This document shows, piece by piece, positions 46,396-59,130 of a stretch of DNA of 64,000 nucleotides (the first letter of the stretch is position 1; each line of letters starts with the position of its first letter). Source of the DNA: Eumeta japonica (lineage: Eukaryota; Arthropoda; Insecta; Lepidoptera; Psychidae). The DNA lies in contig BGZK01001245.1 in NCBI GenBank assembly GCA_005406025.1, positions 1 to 64,000 on the forward strand. Reading direction: 5' to 3'. The notes under the pieces were generated by a model. That model was not told where the DNA came from and did no database searches. It saw nothing but the letters and a program-made list of their open reading frames with translations. Position numbers and translations under genes: made by a program.

Positions 46396-49009
46396 TTCCA
46401 TGCAGTGATGCAGCGATTAGCTTTTAATTCTTATATCGTGTTCGACATGTATCAATCACATGTATCAGTATCAACCACGATCAATCTCAGTCTCTCCAAA
46501 AGTTTAACCTTATTGTTCTTTCTTTTAATACTTAACTTAAGAAAAGTCCAAAATCTTTCTTCCTACACTTCAATTATTATACTTTCTGGTAATGTGTTCT
46601 ATCAAATAAAATAATTTACTTTATAAGAAACCTTGGCTCTATAGATGCTAACGACTCTGTAAAATAATAGTCGTATACCGATGACTTCGACTAAACTAAA
46701 TGCTTCTACTGAGTTCTATCGCCAGGTTTTTCGTAGAAGGTGGAGAAAGGGGCCGGACACAAAGGCGACACATTCCCTTATACCCGTTTTTATTGTATCT
46801 GCAATCTGCAAATCAAACAAAAAAGCCCCCTTCCAAGTACTACATAACTTCCAAGTATATACTACAGAGCCACATAACTATAGAACCTTACACTGCGCAT
46901 GGCTCGACACACATCTAGGCGGCTTTTTAAATTATTATTTTGATGATAAGTATTTTTTAAGGCAAGCAAGAAGGCACTCTCGCTTGCGTTTGCTCATCAC
47001 TTATAATTTTTTTTCTAGAAAACTATGTAGTTTACTTATTTGAAATTAAAAATGAAGCCTTGGTCTTAATAAATCGCAAACACGTCGCCACTTAACAATT
47101 AGAAAAAAATGTATTACAATGAAGGTCACATTGATAATAAAAAAATAATTATTAACATACATGGCAAGGTATCATTTAAAAGTGTTACGTCCTCTAAGAA
47201 ACCTTATTTTTTTATCCATTGTGGGTCTATGGTAGAAAACTTTAATACAGTTCATACTTTACTAGAAATGCTTATTATAACAAATTCGCTTCCGATCTCC
47301 AAAGTTTCTAAAAATAAAATATAATTTTCTATAGTTATACAAAATATATTACTAAAATGTAACAGAACGTCATAAATTTATAAAAAAATAACCAGTAAGT
47401 ATTACTGCTATAGTTATTAATGCATAAGTAAAATTCTAAATATTTAAGATAGCAAACGGAAATAAAGTATAGCATTATCTGAACTTGTCATAAATTTTAA
47501 ACAATATTCGCCTTTTTCATTTTCTTTTAAACGTAGTATTAAAAAAAAAATATCATCCATTTTCTACAAACTCTTGACTCAAGGCAGAAAAATATGTTTC
47601 ATGTCATTTTCATAGGATTATATTATCAAATGTAATAAGAAAACCGTCTACTTCCTTTGCGTGCATGTATATTTTTCTACGTTGTTCTCGCGGATAAGAC
47701 CTTCTAAGTCTTTATTTGCATCCGAATCCTGGGAGTGTCGTCGGCACGCGTTCTTAACGCATTCGACATTCACGCAAACACTTGTACGCATAAAACGGGA
47801 GTGGCGCACCATCACCAAGAATAACAGGAGTTCTAAGAAAATCAAACAGAGCAATCGCCGTTTGCCGATAGAGTACAATGTAAATATAGGTGACACCCGC
47901 GCCCCCCGTGTGTGCCCAACTGAAAAGAGACATGTCTGTAAACTTCGAGGGGACGACAAAGTGCGGAAGCACGCCTTGTTGACACTTGTAGATTAATACG
48001 TAAAGAGGCGAGGCAGGTTTTGTATTAGACACGAAAAGTGCATACATGTTTAACGTCCCGGCTGTACATGAAAAAGTGATAGCTTGAACTAAATACTTTA
48101 CTTTGGTTCAAGATATTTTTGCATTATCTCATACAAAGGAGATGGAAAAAAATTCGAGAAAAATAAAACAGGTTTTAGTATTAAAGCATACAGAAGGCTC
48201 ACGCTAGGTTTTATTAATATCTTGTTACTATTTTACTAGAAAAACATTTGAGACTAGCTCAGAAATTGTTTTAGGCCTGTGACTGAATTTTTAATTTTAA
48301 AGTTCTACTGTTTTAATTTTGAAATGTTTCTTTGTCAGCTTTTACGATAAATATTTGTTTTGATGTATAATATAAGAAAGGTTGATAGTAAGGTTGTCAA
48401 ATAAATTCGCTATATTCAAAAATATCAGTAACATTTTTGTTTGAAGACTAGTTCAAATAATTTCTAAAAGTATATATGTTAATTAAAACGCGTTAACTAT
48501 CTATGTCAAAAATTTCCCAGATCATGTATACTGGACAATCGTTAAAGAATATTGAAAATTAGCGTACAAATTATATTTCTTTACAACCTCTCCAAAAAAA
48601 CAAAATGTCAAATAATGATGGATTTTTATTTTTTTAAAATTCATACAAAGTACTCACGTACAAACCATAAATGCAAAAATAAATATTTCATTTTTTTTCA
48701 CAATAAAATCGTTGAGATTTCGAGACTCCTACGGAAGCGATATAATGTTCATTTTTAATGATAAAAAATATTTTCAAAGTCAAAAACTGGACTTATCTTG
48801 ACTTTAACATAAATTTAACATTTTGTTTTTTTATAAAAGTTAATTCATTTTGAAAAATGTCGTGAAAGAAAATCTCAGAAATAATGATATGATTTCCTTT
48901 ATATATTCATTTAATATTTATATGTTACATATAAATTTTATATAAATTACGAAAACGATGTGGATAACGGGCTAAGATTTCGTTAAAAATATATTGGTTC
49001 TACAAGTGT
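46396..49009. other. Mostly AT-rich non-coding stretch
   Basis: No gene is recognised. 47640-48000 is more GC-rich and open in several overlapping frames on both strands (103 and 111 codons) but shows no domain. 46681-47043 likewise. Repeat-derived or chance frames are likeliest. Confidence 0.35.
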
Positions 49010-49172
49010 TATCTATATAAATGAACCTGAAAAGCTAAATGTGTTGCTAAGCGCGAAACTCGAGAACAGTTGAACCAATTCGGAAATTGTTTTTTTTTTT
49101 TAATAATTGTTGATATCGAAAGAAGGCTTTTATGAAGAGAAAAATCGGAAAAAAATTCCGGAAAATCTAAAA
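49010..49172 (+). repeat. Dispersed lepidopteran repeat, 5'-type fragment
   Basis: ATCTATATAAATGAACCTG is followed by AATGTGTTGCTAAGCGCGAA, ACTCGAGAACAGTTGAACCA, a T run, TTATGAAGAGAAAAAT and a TTCCGGAAAA block. This order (TATATAAAAATGAA, TGTTGCTAAGCGC, ACTCGAGAACGGCTGAACCGA) is one I know from lepidopteran repeats. It could be the left part of the element whose end lies at 49805. Confidence 0.6.
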
Positions 49173-49499
49173 ATTTGAGAAAAAGTTAAAGTGCTTTTAA
49201 CATTAGTCCTACTATGGTATAACATTGGTGATATATTGTACACAGGCACGAAATGGTTTCTAAAAAAAAAAAACTATGATTTGTTCGTGAGTGCAATCGT
49301 ATTTTTCTACTGATAAACTGAACTAGTGAATCTATTCTAGAAATTCTTCCACTGATAGGTAATTACACTATTCCTAAATAAATTAGTCTGCTCACATTTA
49401 TTCCTGATTTCATCCACGAATTTATATTTCTAAGACCGTTTTAATCATATTTTAACTCATAGAAAGCTCGACTATCTCCGAATAATATAGCTCATGTTT
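49173..49499. other. AT-rich stretch between two repeat parts
   Basis: No feature is recognised. It may be the interior of one element spanning 49010-49805. Confidence 0.3.
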
Positions 49500-49805
49500 T
49501 ATTTTGAGACTAGCATTAGCCCCCGAATTCTGTCAAACCGGAATTGTGGTTTGTAACAGAATCAGCATTGAAATCAGGACGGGAAGTAAAGTCAAAAACA
49601 GCATCAGGATGAGAATCGAAAGTGGGAGCGAAGCCAAAATTGAGAATAGGAGTAGGCTTGTAGACGAGTGTAAGGGACGGGACCAGAATCAAAACTGTGA
49701 CCGGGTTTGAAATTGAAAGCGAGATGGGATCGTGATTGACATCCATCGACATAAAACTCGAAGGAAATTCATTCTATGTCCATGCTGGGGCATCTGCGGG
49801 CTCAA
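49500..49805 (+). repeat. Dispersed lepidopteran repeat, 3' end copy 3
   Basis: A long purine-rich quasi-hexamer run (49555-49745, e.g. GAATCGAAAGTGGGAGCGAA) leads into GGAAATTCATTCTATGTCCA and GGGGCATCTGCGGGC. The two frames of 68 and 78 codons across it are repeat shadows: the run is stop-poor. Confidence 0.6.
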
Positions 49806-51819
49806 CTACGTGGGTAAGCCACCCACAAGAGACAAGAGAACGACGTCTATCGGTCTAGCTAGTTAATGTTATATGACCCTAACATCATCTATATCGGTTA
49901 CCGTCACAATATTTATGAAAAATCTTGTAAAGACAATTCGAAAATTTTCTCAGTTGTAGCTGTTACAATATCAATTGAAATATTGACCTAGTTTCATAAT
50001 TATCTCAGAGATAACTTTTTTTTTTATTTTTCCACCTAAGACATAAATTCGATTTTATACAACGCGTAAATCCAACTCGCTTCACATAATTTACATATAA
50101 AAGGTATCAAACACTGCTTCAATTCAAAATAAGGAGACCAATACGTTAAATGCTCGTTCTATTATTTCAAGACGATTATCTTTGTCACGACAAAGCCGAT
50201 TCAACTGGTACGATTTTGCATATTAAAAGATCAGAAAGGTTAAACTAAGCGTGTATTTATTGCATATAGGATAAACGAATAGGCCCTTTTTAAATATTTT
50301 CTGAATATTTATACCGTAAAATTTTAACGAAATAGAATATATTATAAATATTTTAGGAATTTGTTATAACGTAATAGTATTATGTATCTAATAGTTTGTT
50401 CATTACTACATCTTCCCCGTTGTTTGTTTCTATGTTTACGTTTATATATTAAATGTAATCTGATAAGTGTACTAGTTTTTTAATGGAAAATCGTGTTATA
50501 ACACCGATCGCTATCTTATTATAATTTACAAGCTTTATTATACAGTGTGTTTTTTGCTTAGTACAATAATTCAAGAGCTAATTGAGCATATTTGTGTTAC
50601 TTAAAAGTAATCTAAGAAAAACATTGCACAATTACTCACCGAATAAATTATTTCTAAAATTTTATTTTTCCATCCATTAGTTAAAGAAATATTTTGCCAA
50701 AAATGCAAAGTACAATAATATGACTCTAACAAATATTATGCCTAATAATAAATCAATACTGGCCGATAGCCTCGAGCATTAACATTTTACATAATAAACC
50801 TCTCAGAGCTGTTGTAAACGTCGATAAGAACAGCGTATTCGAGATTCCAGGTTTTGACCTGCCTTTAGAAATTAAATTCCACTACAAAAATGTTTTCTGT
50901 CTTTTTTCAGTCAATAAAAATTTTATGTCATTTTTTTATACAATAATGTAAGTTTGTAAGTTGATTTAAATGCAGAAAACAAAATGAGAAATAATACGTA
51001 TCCGTTAGTTTTTGGTCCACTTTAATTTTAGGTGTTAATATAAACGGTTTATGTTCTAAAATATTGTCATTTTAACCGCAAATTAATTTGTGTTTTGTTT
51101 TAGGAGCCTTTCCCATCTTTCAACACTTGAATTTGAATGATTGTGACGTTAAATTGTTTTTAAATACTACGTAGTCCACAGACAAACCTCTTCTTTTTTA
51201 ATGAATATATTTTTTTGCCTTGAAACATTTAAAAATTTTCAAAAAGTGAATATCGAAGAGTTATTTCCTGTGCCAATATTTTTGTTCGCCTTCTAAGCTA
51301 TTGTAAGGATAAAAATTTGTAATCCTAGTTAATAAAATATATGATTTAACTTTAAAAAAACTTACAAATCGGCTAACACGTGGTGAATATGTTGATAACT
51401 CTCAAAATCGACGAACGGCTTTAAAAGTTATCCCGACATACGATTTCCACATTCGACCCGAACAGTAATTGATCAATTCATCTCTATGACACAGTACTAA
51501 TACACCGTCGACACAAGCACTTTCTTTATACACAGTTCTTTTTCACGCTCACCGAAATAGAAGTATTCCTATATAAACCAAATAACCAAACGAAATTGGC
51601 TTCGCAGTAGGCGTGGCATACGATATTGGCTTCGCCGCCGTACAGATCTTCACAACGTGTCCTTATTCTTTCTCCTTCTGTCGTTAACAAGTGTCTTCAT
51701 TCTTTCTTTTTCTTCTCTTCGGATAAGAAATATTAGTATCATTCAGAATTACGTCTAAAGAAAAATATTTTGTATATCCTCATTTACATTTGTGTGAGTT
51801 GTGCGCCACGAATGAACGT
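49806..51819. other. Very AT-rich non-coding stretch
   Basis: No gene is recognised. GGCTTCGCAGTAGGCGTGGC near 51599 and GGCTTCGCCGCCG near 51628 form a short GC patch with a repeated ATTGGCTTCGC. Confidence 0.45.
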
Positions 51820-52110
51820 AAATTTGTTCGACGTCATAATTCTATTCTTTTCTATTTCGATGTTCACGCTTCCCTCGAACAAAGCACAACATGTCTGTTC
51901 GCGCTCAAGGAAAGGAAGTGCCCCAAACTCCGTCCACCTCTGACAGTGGTCTGTTTCGTCATCGCGCAAACTGGAGCGGCCGGGGCGACCGGCCATCAGC
52001 CGAACAATTACCGCGGCCCGACTCCGACTCTACTTCGCTAGAGCCGAGAGCGACTCACGAGCGCGGAACGACGTGTTCTTTTATTAAATGATCTCGCGCT
52101 GTTATTTAAA
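51820..52110. other. GC-rich island with a doubtful short ORF
   Basis: This CpG-rich island contains GAGCGGCCGGGGCGACCGGC near 51973 and ATTACCGCGGCCCGACTCCG near 52008. An ATG frame at 51891-52091 in good context (CACAACATGTC) encodes 66 residues rich in Ser, Arg, Pro and Glu with no known domain. Frames of similar length exist on the same stretch in another frame and on the opposite strand, as expected of GC-rich DNA. It could be a promoter-proximal island or a first exon. Confidence 0.25.
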
Positions 52111-52799
52111 GTTTGTTCACTGAATGAGACTTCGCCGTCGTCGGAAGTGCCACTGAAAGGGATCACACGAACAAAAAGGAAGTATAGGTCTTCAGGCAGC
52201 GTTTTGTTTCAGTAAAGTCTGCATGTAAAACGAATCGACTCGTATGGAACTAGTTTTCTGTGCGGGTCCGCTCGCGTAGTCAAAGAATATTTATCTTTTC
52301 CATTTTTACATTTTTAAGAAGCATATTACGTTGACATACACATATACCATATTTTAACTAAGACTTTAAGCAACAGATCTGTACATATTTTGAAATGAAT
52401 ATTACATGCAACAGCTTATGCGTGACGTGCCAACAACTCACTAATAGAAAAAAAAAATATTGTTTTATTTTTTGTAACTCTTATTTTATGTTCTTTTTTA
52501 TATTTGCCACGTTATATACAGTATTATTATAAATACAGATCTGACTATGTCTATGATTTTTTTTGCACATTATATTTCACAAATAAAGTACCTAATAAAA
52601 TCTATCGTAGTTAACCGTATTTGATATTTAATAAATGTAAATGAAAAGAAAATCTATTTCAGTCAAAAGTTTATTGAAACCTTCATCTTCTGAAGGATAT
52701 AGCACGATAATATCAAATGTGTCTAATAAATAATAATTACAATAATACATCACAAGGCAGAAGAAGGCTGACCCAAATTCAGTTTCTCATCAGAAATCA
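52111..52799. other. AT-rich non-coding stretch
   Basis: I see nothing recognisable here. Confidence 0.5.
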
Positions 52800-53270
52800 T
52801 TACCCAAGAGGTAATGATACACGATAATTAATAGTTCACAACGACCCACGGCTACCATCGGACGTGACTCTATTGTGCCAATTCTCGATACGGCCGACGA
52901 ACGTCGGACAAATTACAAAACGCGCCGGGTCGTCGAGATCATTGCTACACGTGTATGGGAGCCGACAATTTGAATGAATAATGTTGCAATCTCAAATATC
53001 GATTCTATTAGCGAAAGCGATCTTTATGCATATACGGATTCATAATTATTGCGGCCGGGAGTTGAATTAATGGTCCTCTATTAAGTGTAATGCAACCGAT
53101 AATTAAATAAATAACCGGCTAATAAAATTAATCAAAGATTGTTGTATAACTCGGATGAAATGACATCCATGCAGGTGAGTGCGGGCCCGCGGAGTGCATC
53201 GTCTGCCATTATATTGCACGTATATTATTTTAACATTGACGTGTGCCACGGTTAATTATCTAAATTAGAC
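52800..53270. promoter_or_regulatory. Strong candidate enhancer or conserved non-coding element
   Basis: Unique sequence of mixed composition with GGTAATGATACACGATAATT near 52811, CGATACGGCCGACGAACGTC near 52889, ATGCATAT at 53026-53033 (POU-type), AATTA cores at about 53044, 53064 and 53099, and ATCAAAG at 53131-53137 (TCF-type). At 53172-53180 CAG|GTGAGT is a perfect splice-donor match just after an ATG-containing triplet series, but no supporting exon is seen. Stops interrupt every frame. Regulatory function is inferred from motif density. Confidence 0.37.
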
Positions 53271-53725
53271 TTTTCACAAAACGTGTCATATATTTAAACA
53301 ATATCATATGCAATGTGTCATATTTTTGTACAGTTGATCAGGGATGAAAACATTATATGTTTTATCTTGTGTACTTATACTTTTTTATCTGAGGAAATTC
53401 TTCTTTAAAAAGGGAATTGAATCAATCCATTGAGTTTAGAAATACAACTTATTCGGTGTTTTACGAGTTTATCGTGGAAATGTGATTATTTCTTTTTAAT
53501 TTAGTCATTTGTTTCCATTAAGTCATAGATATTTAGATAGATAGTAAAATGTCATCAATATCAAAATGAGTAAAATATCTGAAAAATCATTTATACGCAT
53601 ATGTAAAATCTTATAACTCACTAAAAGTTAAACTATTCCAGAGTAATTTATTAAATCTGTAATTTATTTTGATTTAGTAAATGCTAACTAACTAAGTAAA
53701 TAAATGTTTCGTACAAATCGTAATC
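53271..53725. other. AT-rich non-coding stretch
   Basis: I see nothing recognisable here. Confidence 0.5.
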
Positions 53726-53851
53726 ATGACTAATATCAATATCGAAATTGAAAGCGGAAACGAGATCGATATTATCAATATGTCGATCAATACAAAAGAG
53801 AAGGATTACATTCTATGTCCATGCGGGCGAAGCCGCAGGGGGAAAGCTATT
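53726..53851 (+). repeat. Dispersed lepidopteran repeat, 3' end copy 4
   Basis: A GAAATTGAAAGCGGAAACGA run and further GAT-rich hexamers precede TACATTCTATGTCCATGCGG, then GCGAAGCCGCAGGGGGAAAG and CTATTG. The 74-codon frame at 53726-53950 is its shadow. Confidence 0.65.
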
Positions 53852-54539
53852 GTGTATATAAATGCTTTGCAATCTCTGACATATTTAAAAAGGGAAGTTG
53901 GTAAAAATAATATTCAAGAGTGCAAATTGATTAATACTATTAAAATTTGAATTAATCACATAATTAGCTACTTTATTATTGATATGACATTTACCTCCTT
54001 ATATTTATGCAAAGTCTCTTAATATTAATTAATATTTGACAATACATATTTATACTATCGAAAAATTGTGGCAACCTGTTCAATGTTCTTCGATTACAAA
54101 CCAGGGAAATCATGGCTTCGTGAAACAAAAAAAAACTCGTTTAAAAATGATCTTATTAGTCAATGGATTTTATGTTAGGCAAAGACCTTTTATTTAATAA
54201 TTTTCACGTGGCAATGAACGTACAGCAACAAAAGTAACTAAGACTTTCGATACAACCCACAATTAAAACAGCAATATTCTATTCGACCTCTCATGATAAT
54301 TTTCGACTCAGTAATTTTCCCCCTTATTTATAAATTCTGAATTTCAACTTGAATCCCTTTGTGATTATCACCTGATATAAGTATACTAATTTTAGTGTAT
54401 TGCGCTAAATAGTCTTAGAGAAAAACGACGAACAAACCATTATACAGAAACCGACAGAAGAGTGTCGAAGCGACAGACCCCGTATAAATACTTCTGTTCT
54501 TTAATTTTGACATGGTGTTTTGAAAAGGACCTCAGAAAA
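53852..54539. other. AT-rich non-coding stretch
   Basis: I see nothing recognisable here. Confidence 0.5.
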
Positions 54540-54730
54540 ATATTTTTAATCAATCCTCACGAAATTCCGCTTCGGTGCGCGTACCTACCCCCCGGCGAGT
54601 GCAGACTGCGCTCAATCCACTAAGTGCCGTTTTCAAACTACATTCAAAGAACGGCGAGGGAGCGAAGTAACAAGTTTCTTGCGAGACGACTCGCTCCGCT
54701 GCGACATTTGATGTCGCAGTTTCCAAATCG
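54540..54730. other. GC-richer island with a 9-bp perfect hairpin
   Basis: CTACCCCCCGGCGAGTGC near 54585 and GAGACGACTCGCTCCGCTGC near 54683 mark the island. CTGCGACAT and ATGTCGCAG at 54699-54719 are perfect inverted repeats with a TTG loop. No coding frame or repeat family is recognised. Confidence 0.3.
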
Positions 54731-57700
54731 GATCCATGCAGTTGTATTAAACGTATTCACTGCATATTGAAATTAACTGTAAACCGGTTAAAAAAAAATG
54801 TTACCTGTCAGATCCGACGACCGATTGGAATTTTTTCTTAAAGAACCTTTGAAATAAATCATCGCGAGTGTATGAAAAATCTTGGAATACATACAATAAG
54901 CAAAGAATATAGACAATAAATACATCTCTTGTAATATTGAAAACATGTACATACTTTTATTAATATTGGATTTAATATTATTTATATTACATAAAATATG
55001 TCAAATAGTGAAACTCTGAAACAGCAAAGATCCGCTTTAAATAGTTAGTGACATTTGTAATAACGGTTAAAACCATGTACATTAAAAGTTTATCTATAAC
55101 AGAGGGACTTCGCTTTTTGTTAACATTCACTTTCGCACTCCATCTAATTTGTGTACCGTGGGCTATATATGAAAATCGATTCTCAAAGAATAAACTATAA
55201 AAATAAGTCTTCTCCATTTGGAAAATAAACCGTTGTCTTTTATTTAAGCTTTTATTCGTTCCGTCGTCATGTTGCTTAGCTGCTATTAGAACTGGTTTGA
55301 TGTCATCATAAACCGCATCTGAACTCGTTTGACATTGTAAGCTTATAACTTCAGCCGCTTATGTGTTATACACAATTTGTCATTCGGTTTCTATGACCAT
55401 CAGTACAAATTCTCGCCATAGTAGCAGCTGTGAACGCAACTTAAGTGTGTCTTAGAACCTTAGAGCATTTTGTACCTTAGATCCTTGTAAATGCTTCACA
55501 TTGCCAAACATTGCAGTTGAACTAGGCGTTGATAGATCAGCAATTCGGCCAAGGTATAATTTTTGATAGCTAAGATCCATTGATAGTTGTTTATTTTACT
55601 GTTAATAGTTATTTACTTTTAGACTTTGATCAGAATTATACAATATTTTTAAATTCATACTTGGAAAGAGAATATAATGGAAATCGCATACATTTAGTCT
55701 TAACAGCATATTTGTAAAAAATAATTTTAAAAAAATGATAAAACATCAAACACAATTTTTACAGTTTCGTACGTTTCTAAAAGAACAGAAACAGTTATTA
55801 ATCGTCAATAAATTAATATTTGTAATAAATGTTAATAATCGTTAATAAAATAATTAATTGGCGATTTACTAAAATTTTGTAAAGTAAAACACGGAGTAGA
55901 AGGCTTCACATACAGCTTACAGAAAAAACGAAACAAAATATCTAAGCCTCTAATACCCACGATAAACGAAAAATAGTCGTGAAGAGAAAACGCTTATAAT
56001 GTCATGCGTAACTTTACCGATGACTTAATACAAATAGTAAAGTCATGCAAATGACTTAGATTCAGATTCCATCCTGCGATAACTTTTTTTTTTTGAATTC
56101 GTGACACTATTTATTTTTATGGCCATAAGTACATTTAGATTTGACTTTCATAAAAACATTATAGATAATACAACGATTTATAGCAAAAAATCTCCCCTAC
56201 TCGAATCCGACTAGCGACTAGCCGTTTAATTTTTTCCAACGTCATTCTATTCACAAAGAATAAAAAAAAAGATGTCACCGTTACACACGGCGCAATGAAA
56301 CAAGTCATAAGACATTTGTACAAACATAAAGCAGCTACCATAACGCGCTCGGCTAAACCAACCGGCCGTAAGGTGCCCATACGACAGGCCGCGAGAGCGC
56401 ATTAACCGTGTGATATATCACTACACGGCGCTCTAGTTGATCTCTGTGATATCACCGAAACCAGTCCGATTTCTCTCTGACAATTTCGGATGTGGTTATC
56501 GCGTGCAGTTATACCCATTCTAACTGACGTCACTAAACCGTGGATGCCTGGTCGATGCCTTTCGCCCTTTATTTTACGTATCACATCGGTTTTGTTTAAT
56601 GTATATTTGTATTAAAGGCGTTTAAGGTATTTTTTAAGTAGGTAAACAATTTTCATAGATAGAAGAAAAATGAAATCGATTTGTATATGACAGCCACCCA
56701 GAATCACATACAACCGTTTCATAAACTTATAGCAAAACGAAATAGAAGAAAAAATGACAAACCAGTTCTGTAAGTGATCATAAGATGTTGCGCAGAATAG
56801 CAAATTCCAAGCTATACATTATTTATTTGGTGTACAACAAACAAATCAAGTTTTCAGAAATACATTCTTTGTTTTCTCACGGCCGAATTATTTTCTAAAT
56901 CTTTCTCTACTATACTTACACAGCGTTCTATTTACCTTTAACCGTCTAAGCTCTAACTTCCCTAAAAGCTTTTAAGCTGTTTGCTTACAATCCACAAATT
57001 CAAGTTAAGCCTGACAAATTCATGCAGCCTCATTTCGACTTACACAAGAGAGCTCGCATTGCTTATGGTAATCCGTGAAAAGTTCTAATATAATGGACAT
57101 TAAACTTATACGGTTACATTAGCATAAGTTTCCGCTTTCATGGGTCCACGATATGGCGACATGATGCGGGTCTGGGGGTCATTTTGATTTTGTTTAAGCA
57201 CTACTTTATGTTAAATAATATATAAGATTATTGCATTCTAGAGTTGCTAAGCAAAATTCATTTAAATCTGATAGCAATTTCATTAAAGCTCCATGAATAT
57301 GTTAGTTACAAAAAAAATTGAGGTATATGTAATTGAACGTCTGAAAATAAAGTATAATTTGCTGCTTTAATTTGTTCGCATTAAATGACTATAATGCAAT
57401 TCATATACGTTATGGTCACATATGTCGAGATTTACTTTAATAGATTGTAACTTCGTCATTATAACGAATTAGCCTTTTCGTTTTTTTTCCATTACGTTAC
57501 GTACTATTACGAAAAGAAAGATGTGAAATTAACATCCCTAAATAAAGTCCGTGCAAAACTCAAACACGAGACTAAGATACAATGACTAACTGAAAGAATC
57601 CTTTATTCATTTGCAATAATTATGAAAGCTTATAAAAACAGTAACGGTATTTAAAATAAATGTATTTAAAAATATTTGTACTACAGTGAAACATAGTATT

Positions 57701-57924
57701 TATACTACCAAAAGACAGTGTTTTCGAAATAAATTTTTCGTTTTCTTGCGCGTCGTTTCGACTACGTATGGGGCAACTTTATGTAAGTTATTTGATTTTT
57801 TTAACTGAAGATAAGTTTTGTTTTTGCTCGATCAGCTTATGCTTTTTATATGTTAATGTTTTTTTCTTACACTACAGTTTTAGTTTTTATATTGGCTATA
57901 TGATAGGTGATAATGTAGAAAATG
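54731..57924. other. Mostly AT-rich non-coding stretch
   Basis: No gene is recognised. 56340-56590 is GC-richer with overlapping minus frames of 60-73 codons and no domain. 55260-55560 reads as short coding-like pieces on the minus strand but matches no family I know. Confidence 0.4.
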
Positions 57925-58252
57925 TGGTGGTGATCAAGTAGACTGCGTAGTTTTAACGCAATTTTCAAGCTAATAAGCTCCCGGTTCAAATCATGGTCAC
58001 GGGCGCATCGACGCATGAGTTTATAACGTAAATCAAAACCGTTTTCTTCATACTTCTGAGATCATGTTGATTCGTCAGTTGTGGAATTTATAAGAGCATC
58101 AGTGATGATAGTCATCGGCAAGGCTCGATCGCACCGCGCCCGCATGGGTGGCGTAGTCCGAAATCCTTCAATCTGAAATATAATAACTGAGAAAGGTTAT
58201 GCCTCTGCTCAGGCGGTTCAAACCTCATGCAGTAATGCAGATTATATTATAT
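57925..58252 (+). mobile_element. Degenerate tRNA-related SINE-like element
   Basis: CTCCCGGTTCAAATCATGG at about 57978 resembles a B box. It is followed by CGACGCATGAGTTTATAACG, then ATCGCACCGCGCCCGCATGG near 58129, GTGGCGTAGTCC, CTGAGAAAGGTTATGCC, and CTCATGCAGTAATGCAG before TATATT. This order (B box, CAATGAGTT, CCGCACTGGGCCAGCGTGGTGG, CTGAGAGGAGGCC, CCCAGCAGTGGGA, TATA-rich end) is one I know from lepidopteran elements; 36285-36400 is a related fragment. Confidence 0.45.
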
Positions 58253-58440
58253 ACTAGCTTTTGTCCTCGGCTCCTTCCCCATAGACATAAAATGATGGAA
58301 TTTTTTTGATTAGGTTTTGCGTAAAACTGAGGCATCTATGTCCCGAAAAGAGTAACGATGTAGAATGAATTTCAACTTATTCGGACTTATAGTTTCGGGG
58401 ATCTCATTATGAGTCAGTCAGTCAGTGGTATTTTGCTTAT
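58253..58440 (-). repeat. Dispersed lepidopteran repeat, inverted copy
   Basis: ACTAGCTTTTGTCCTCGGCT then CCCCATAGACATAAAATGAT is the family end on the minus strand. It is followed by TTTTGCGTAAAACTG, TCTATGTCCCGAAAAG, GGACTTATAGTTTCGGGGAT and GAGTCAGTCAGTCAGTG. The inner part matches the tandem copies at 11752-11963, which links the two motifs to one element family. It abuts the SINE-like element with no spacer. Confidence 0.55.
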
Positions 58441-58739
58441 ATATGCCGATACATATACGTTATATATTTCTAAGTATTGCTATTATATTATTAAATTATT
58501 TTTAAAGTACATATTCGGTAGTAAAATGACAGAATATTTTTTGAACATAGTAAATAAAACTACTTTTGTGATCCAGGTGATCAAAAACATGCTTCAAATC
58601 CTAAAAATAAAGAAATAAGCTTAGTTCTTTTCGCTAATATCTTAAGCTCAAGTTTCTTAGTGTCGTGGAAACTGCGAGTCGAGACTATTATAAGTCATTT
58701 TACGGAAGAACAAAGATATTCTTTTTTTAATATAAAATA
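58441..58739. other. AT-rich non-coding stretch
   Basis: I see nothing recognisable here. Confidence 0.5.
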
Positions 58740-59130
58740 ACATGGATACAGTCATTTCACAAGCCCGAAAGAATTTATGCTAATGCACATAAAGGCGTAA
58801 CAGAATGTCAGTGCCGCGTAACTTGTGCTGTTCGTGGCATAATGGCGGCTGTTGCATGAATGCATGAGGCGAAATTTGATGGATGTCGAAACATCGGCCT
58901 ATTAAATATGTCTCACAGCAAATTGGTTTTGCGCAACGACACGTCTCGGCCGGCCGATTTATGTCGCTTAGGGGAACGTTCGACGCCGCGCCGATAAAGC
59001 TGAACTAGATTGATCGATCCGACACAGATCATCGATGTTGTAGAAGTTGTACTTGGTAATTAATTACCTGCGCCTTATTTGTACGATGTCCCGATAAGAT
59101 CTGATAAACAGAAGCGAATGTAATCTAGAC
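58740..59130. other. Candidate conserved non-coding element
   Basis: Balanced unique sequence with TTTATGCTAATGCACATAAA near 58776, GCATAATGGCGGCTGTTGCA near 58837, CTCGGCCGGCCGATTTATGT near 58946, TTGATCGATCCGACACAG near 59011 and GGTAATTAATTACCTGCG near 59055 (a palindromic homeodomain-type site). All frames are broken. The motif content resembles insect developmental enhancers. Conservation was not tested. Confidence 0.35.

Noticed and set aside
47648..48047. Overlapping frames of 97-111 codons on both strands
   Set aside because: No recognisable domain in any of them. Simultaneous openness on both strands points to base composition, not coding.
55260..55580. Coding-like pieces on the minus strand (for example an LGRIADLSTPSS stretch)
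   Set aside because: Interrupted by stops and not similar to any family I can name.
57978..58000. Possible genuine tRNA gene at the B-box-like sequence
   Set aside because: No acceptor stem or anticodon arm can be folded around it, and the downstream sequence follows a repeat element instead.
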